Below, piece by piece: positions 5,827 to 7,018 of a stretch of 7,018 nucleotides of DNA. A program made the position numbers and the translations under genes. The notes beneath the pieces are model-generated. The model searched no databases. It was not told where the DNA came from and saw nothing but the letters and a program-made list of their open reading frames with translations. Every line of letters starts with the position of its first letter. Within the stretch, counting starts at the first letter, position 1. The stretch is from Candidatus Pelethomonas intestinigallinarum (GTDB lineage Bacteria > Bacillota > Clostridia > Oscillospirales > Oscillospiraceae), in the NCBI GenBank assembly GCA_018712665.1, contig DVGP01000172.1, positions 1 to 7,018 of the forward strand, read 5' to 3'.

Positions 5827-6768
5827 CTACTGGCGGATGACGGTGCCGGTGCGGCCGGCGATGCCGTCCCGGGCCTTCTCCAGCAGGGTGATGAGGGCCT
5901 CCCGCCCGGGCTTGGACTGGGCGAACTTCACCGCTGCCTCCACCTTGGGCAGCATGGAGCCGGGGGCAAACTGGCCCTGGGCGATATAGGTCCTGGCCTC
6001 ATCGGGGGTCATGGAGGAGAGCCACCGCTCGTTCTCCGTGCGGTAGTTGATGGCCACCTTCTCCACGGCGGTGAGGATGATGAGCATATCCGCGTCCAGC
6101 TGCTCCGCCAGGAGCTCCGAGGCGAAGTCCTTGTCGATGACCGCCGCCGCGCCCTTCAGGTGGTTGCGCTCGGTGCGGTAGACGGGGATGCCGCCTCCGC
6201 CGCAGCAGATGACCAGGTGCCCGTCCTCGCTGAGGGCCCGGATGGCGCCGGCCTCGATGATGTGCTTGGGCTTGGGGGAGGCCACATAGCGCCGCCAGCC
6301 CCGGCCGGCGTCCTCCTTGACCAGGTAGCCGGTCTTGGCGGCATAGTCCGCCGCCTCCGACTTGGTCATGAACTTGCCGATGGGCTTGGAGGGGTTCTGG
6401 AAGGCGGGGTCGGCGGGGTCCACCTCCACCTGGGTGACGATGGAGCACACGGGCATGTTGCAGATCCCCCGGTTGAGCAGCTCCTCCCGGAAGGCGTTCT
6501 GCAGGTCGTAGCCGATATAGGCCTGGCTCATGGCCCCGCACACGGACAGGGGCGTGGGGCCCTGGTTGGGGTCCTCCTTCTGCAGGGCGGCCATGGCGTT
6601 GTTGATGATCCCCACCTGGGGGCCGTTGCCGTGGGCCACGACCACCTGGTTGCCGTCCTCGATCAGATCCACGATGGCCCGGGCGGTGATCTTCACCGCC
6701 TCCGCCTGCTCCGGCAGGGTGTTCCCCAGGGCGTTGCCCCCCAGGGCAATGACGATCCGTTTGCTCAT
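5827..6768 (-). CDS. arcC: Carbamate kinase
   Basis: Cytoplasmic enzyme (amino-acid kinase fold) for the reversible reaction carbamoyl phosphate + ADP to carbamate + ATP, the energy-yielding last step of arginine deiminase, agmatine, allantoin/oxamate and related fermentations. The 313 residues match family length. Visible motifs are LGGNALG (9-15), AHGNGPQVG (45-53), KPIG with Lys128, EDAGRGWRR (152-160), CGGGGIPV (189-196), DKD (212-214, Lys213) and GSMLPK (270-275, Lys275). Lys128, Lys213 and Lys275 align by motif with the catalytic and nucleotide-binding lysines of known carbamate kinases. The start is supported by AAGGAG (6775-6780) 6 nt before the ATG. No arginine deiminase or carbamoyltransferase gene lies in the window, so the carbamoyl phosphate source is unknown. 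The downstream neighbour is a purine/nucleoside-type importer, separated by a terminator. Upstream is a palindromic AT-rich element with no clear promoter. Confidence 0.97.
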   Translation of the reverse strand: MSKRIVIALGGNALGNTLPEQAEAVKITARAIVDLIEDGNQVVVAHGNGPQVGIINNAMAALQKEDPNQGPTPLSVCGAMSQAYIGYDLQNAFREELLNRGICNMPVCSIVTQVEVDPADPAFQNPSKPIGKFMTKSEAADYAAKTGYLVKEDAGRGWRRYVASPKPKHIIEAGAIRALSEDGHLVICCGGGGIPVYRTERNHLKGAAAVIDKDFASELLAEQLDADMLIILTAVEKVAINYRTENERWLSSMTPDEARTYIAQGQFAPGSMLPKVEAAVKFAQSKPGREALITLLEKARDGIAGRTGTVIRQ

Positions 6769-6798
6769 AGCACACTCCTTATGATTCGAGTCAGGTAT

Positions 6799-7018
6799 CC
6801 ATCCTTTTCTTTTGAAAAAGACCGTAACGACACTTGATCTTGCGAAGCAAGATCTTAGTGGAGTACGTCCCTTTAGGGGAAAGGATCAAAAGAAAACCTT
6901 TGGCGCGAAACATTCGTTTCGCTTATGTTCTGTCAGCTGTAAAACTGCTGTTCTCAGGCAAAACGTAGTTTTGCCCAAAAGTTCTTTTTGATACTTTTTC
7001 TTTCAAGAAAAAGTATGG
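6799..7018. repeat. AT-rich palindromic element with imperfect terminal inverted repeats
   Basis: The two ends resemble each other in inverted orientation: 6799-6820 (CCATCCTTTTCTTTTG...) and the complement of about 6996-7018 (CCATACTTTTTCTTG...). Inside, arms 6883-6904 and 6973-6994 form a second imperfect inverted repeat (GGATCAAAAG... against GTATCAAAAAG...). Perfect small hairpins lie at 6836-6854 (8 bp), 6870-6884 (5 bp), 6905-6922 (7 bp), 6957-6975 (8 bp) and 6991-7016 (12 complementary bases a side, effectively 11 bp with a 4-nt loop). No protein frame is convincing. The composition contrasts with the GC-rich genes. It resembles a MITE-like or other dispersed intergenic repeat, or a structured RNA upstream of arcC. 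The right limit is the window edge, so any target duplication cannot be checked. Confidence 0.55.

Noticed and set aside
6769..6860. Promoter directly upstream of arcC
   Set aside because: No -35/-10 pair with acceptable match and 16-18 bp spacing was seen on the minus strand; arcC may be read from beyond the window.
1..7018. CRISPR array, tRNA or rRNA genes, transposase genes
   Set aside because: No regularly spaced direct repeats, cloverleaf with conserved T-loop, rRNA-like sequence or transposase motifs were seen on either strand.

Overview
The window holds five complete genes, all on the minus strand, so it is read from right to left. Coding DNA is GC-rich (strong G/C preference at third codon positions). 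The gaps between transcription units are AT-rich, ribosome-binding sites are strong AAGGAGG types, and the lipoprotein has a Firmicutes-style lipobox. Together these suggest a GC-rich anaerobic Clostridia member, probably a gut Oscillospiraceae-type bacterium. That placement is an inference; there is no rRNA or marker gene here.

From right to left: (1) an AT-rich, palindrome-packed element of about 220 bp at the right edge (6799-7018) with imperfect terminal inverted repeats; (2) a carbamate kinase gene, arcC (6768-5827), followed by a strong stem-loop terminator (5745-5801); (3) a near-consensus sigma-A promoter (5694-5666) with a leader of about 114 nt; (4) a four-gene ABC import operon of the BMP / CUT2-like nucleoside family. 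The operon order is substrate-binding lipoprotein (5545-4226), a gap of about 160 bp with two GC-rich stem-loops, a double-domain ATPase (4066-2495), permease 1 (2498-1395) and permease 2 (1398-403). The last three genes are joined by 4-base ATGA stop/start overlaps. (5) A non-coding tail ends in tandem hairpins (157-82), the inner one followed by a U-tract on the minus strand.

The transporter has the full YufN-O-P-Q (NupN-O-P-Q) architecture: a lipid-anchored receptor, one ATPase polypeptide carrying two nucleotide-binding domains, and two different permeases. Known members import purine or pyrimidine nucleosides or purine bases; the substrate here cannot be read from sequence alone. Carbamate kinase makes ATP from carbamoyl phosphate, which arises in fermentation of arginine, agmatine, allantoin and purine-derived ureides. 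Its position beside a purine-type importer makes a purine or ureide salvage/fermentation locus plausible. The terminator and separate promoter show, however, that arcC and the transporter are separate transcription units.

I found no clearly unprecedented system. The least explained items are the right-edge palindromic element, the structured bmp-ATPase gap and the asymmetric ATPase. Long plus-strand open frames over these genes look like antisense shadows of GC-rich coding DNA.
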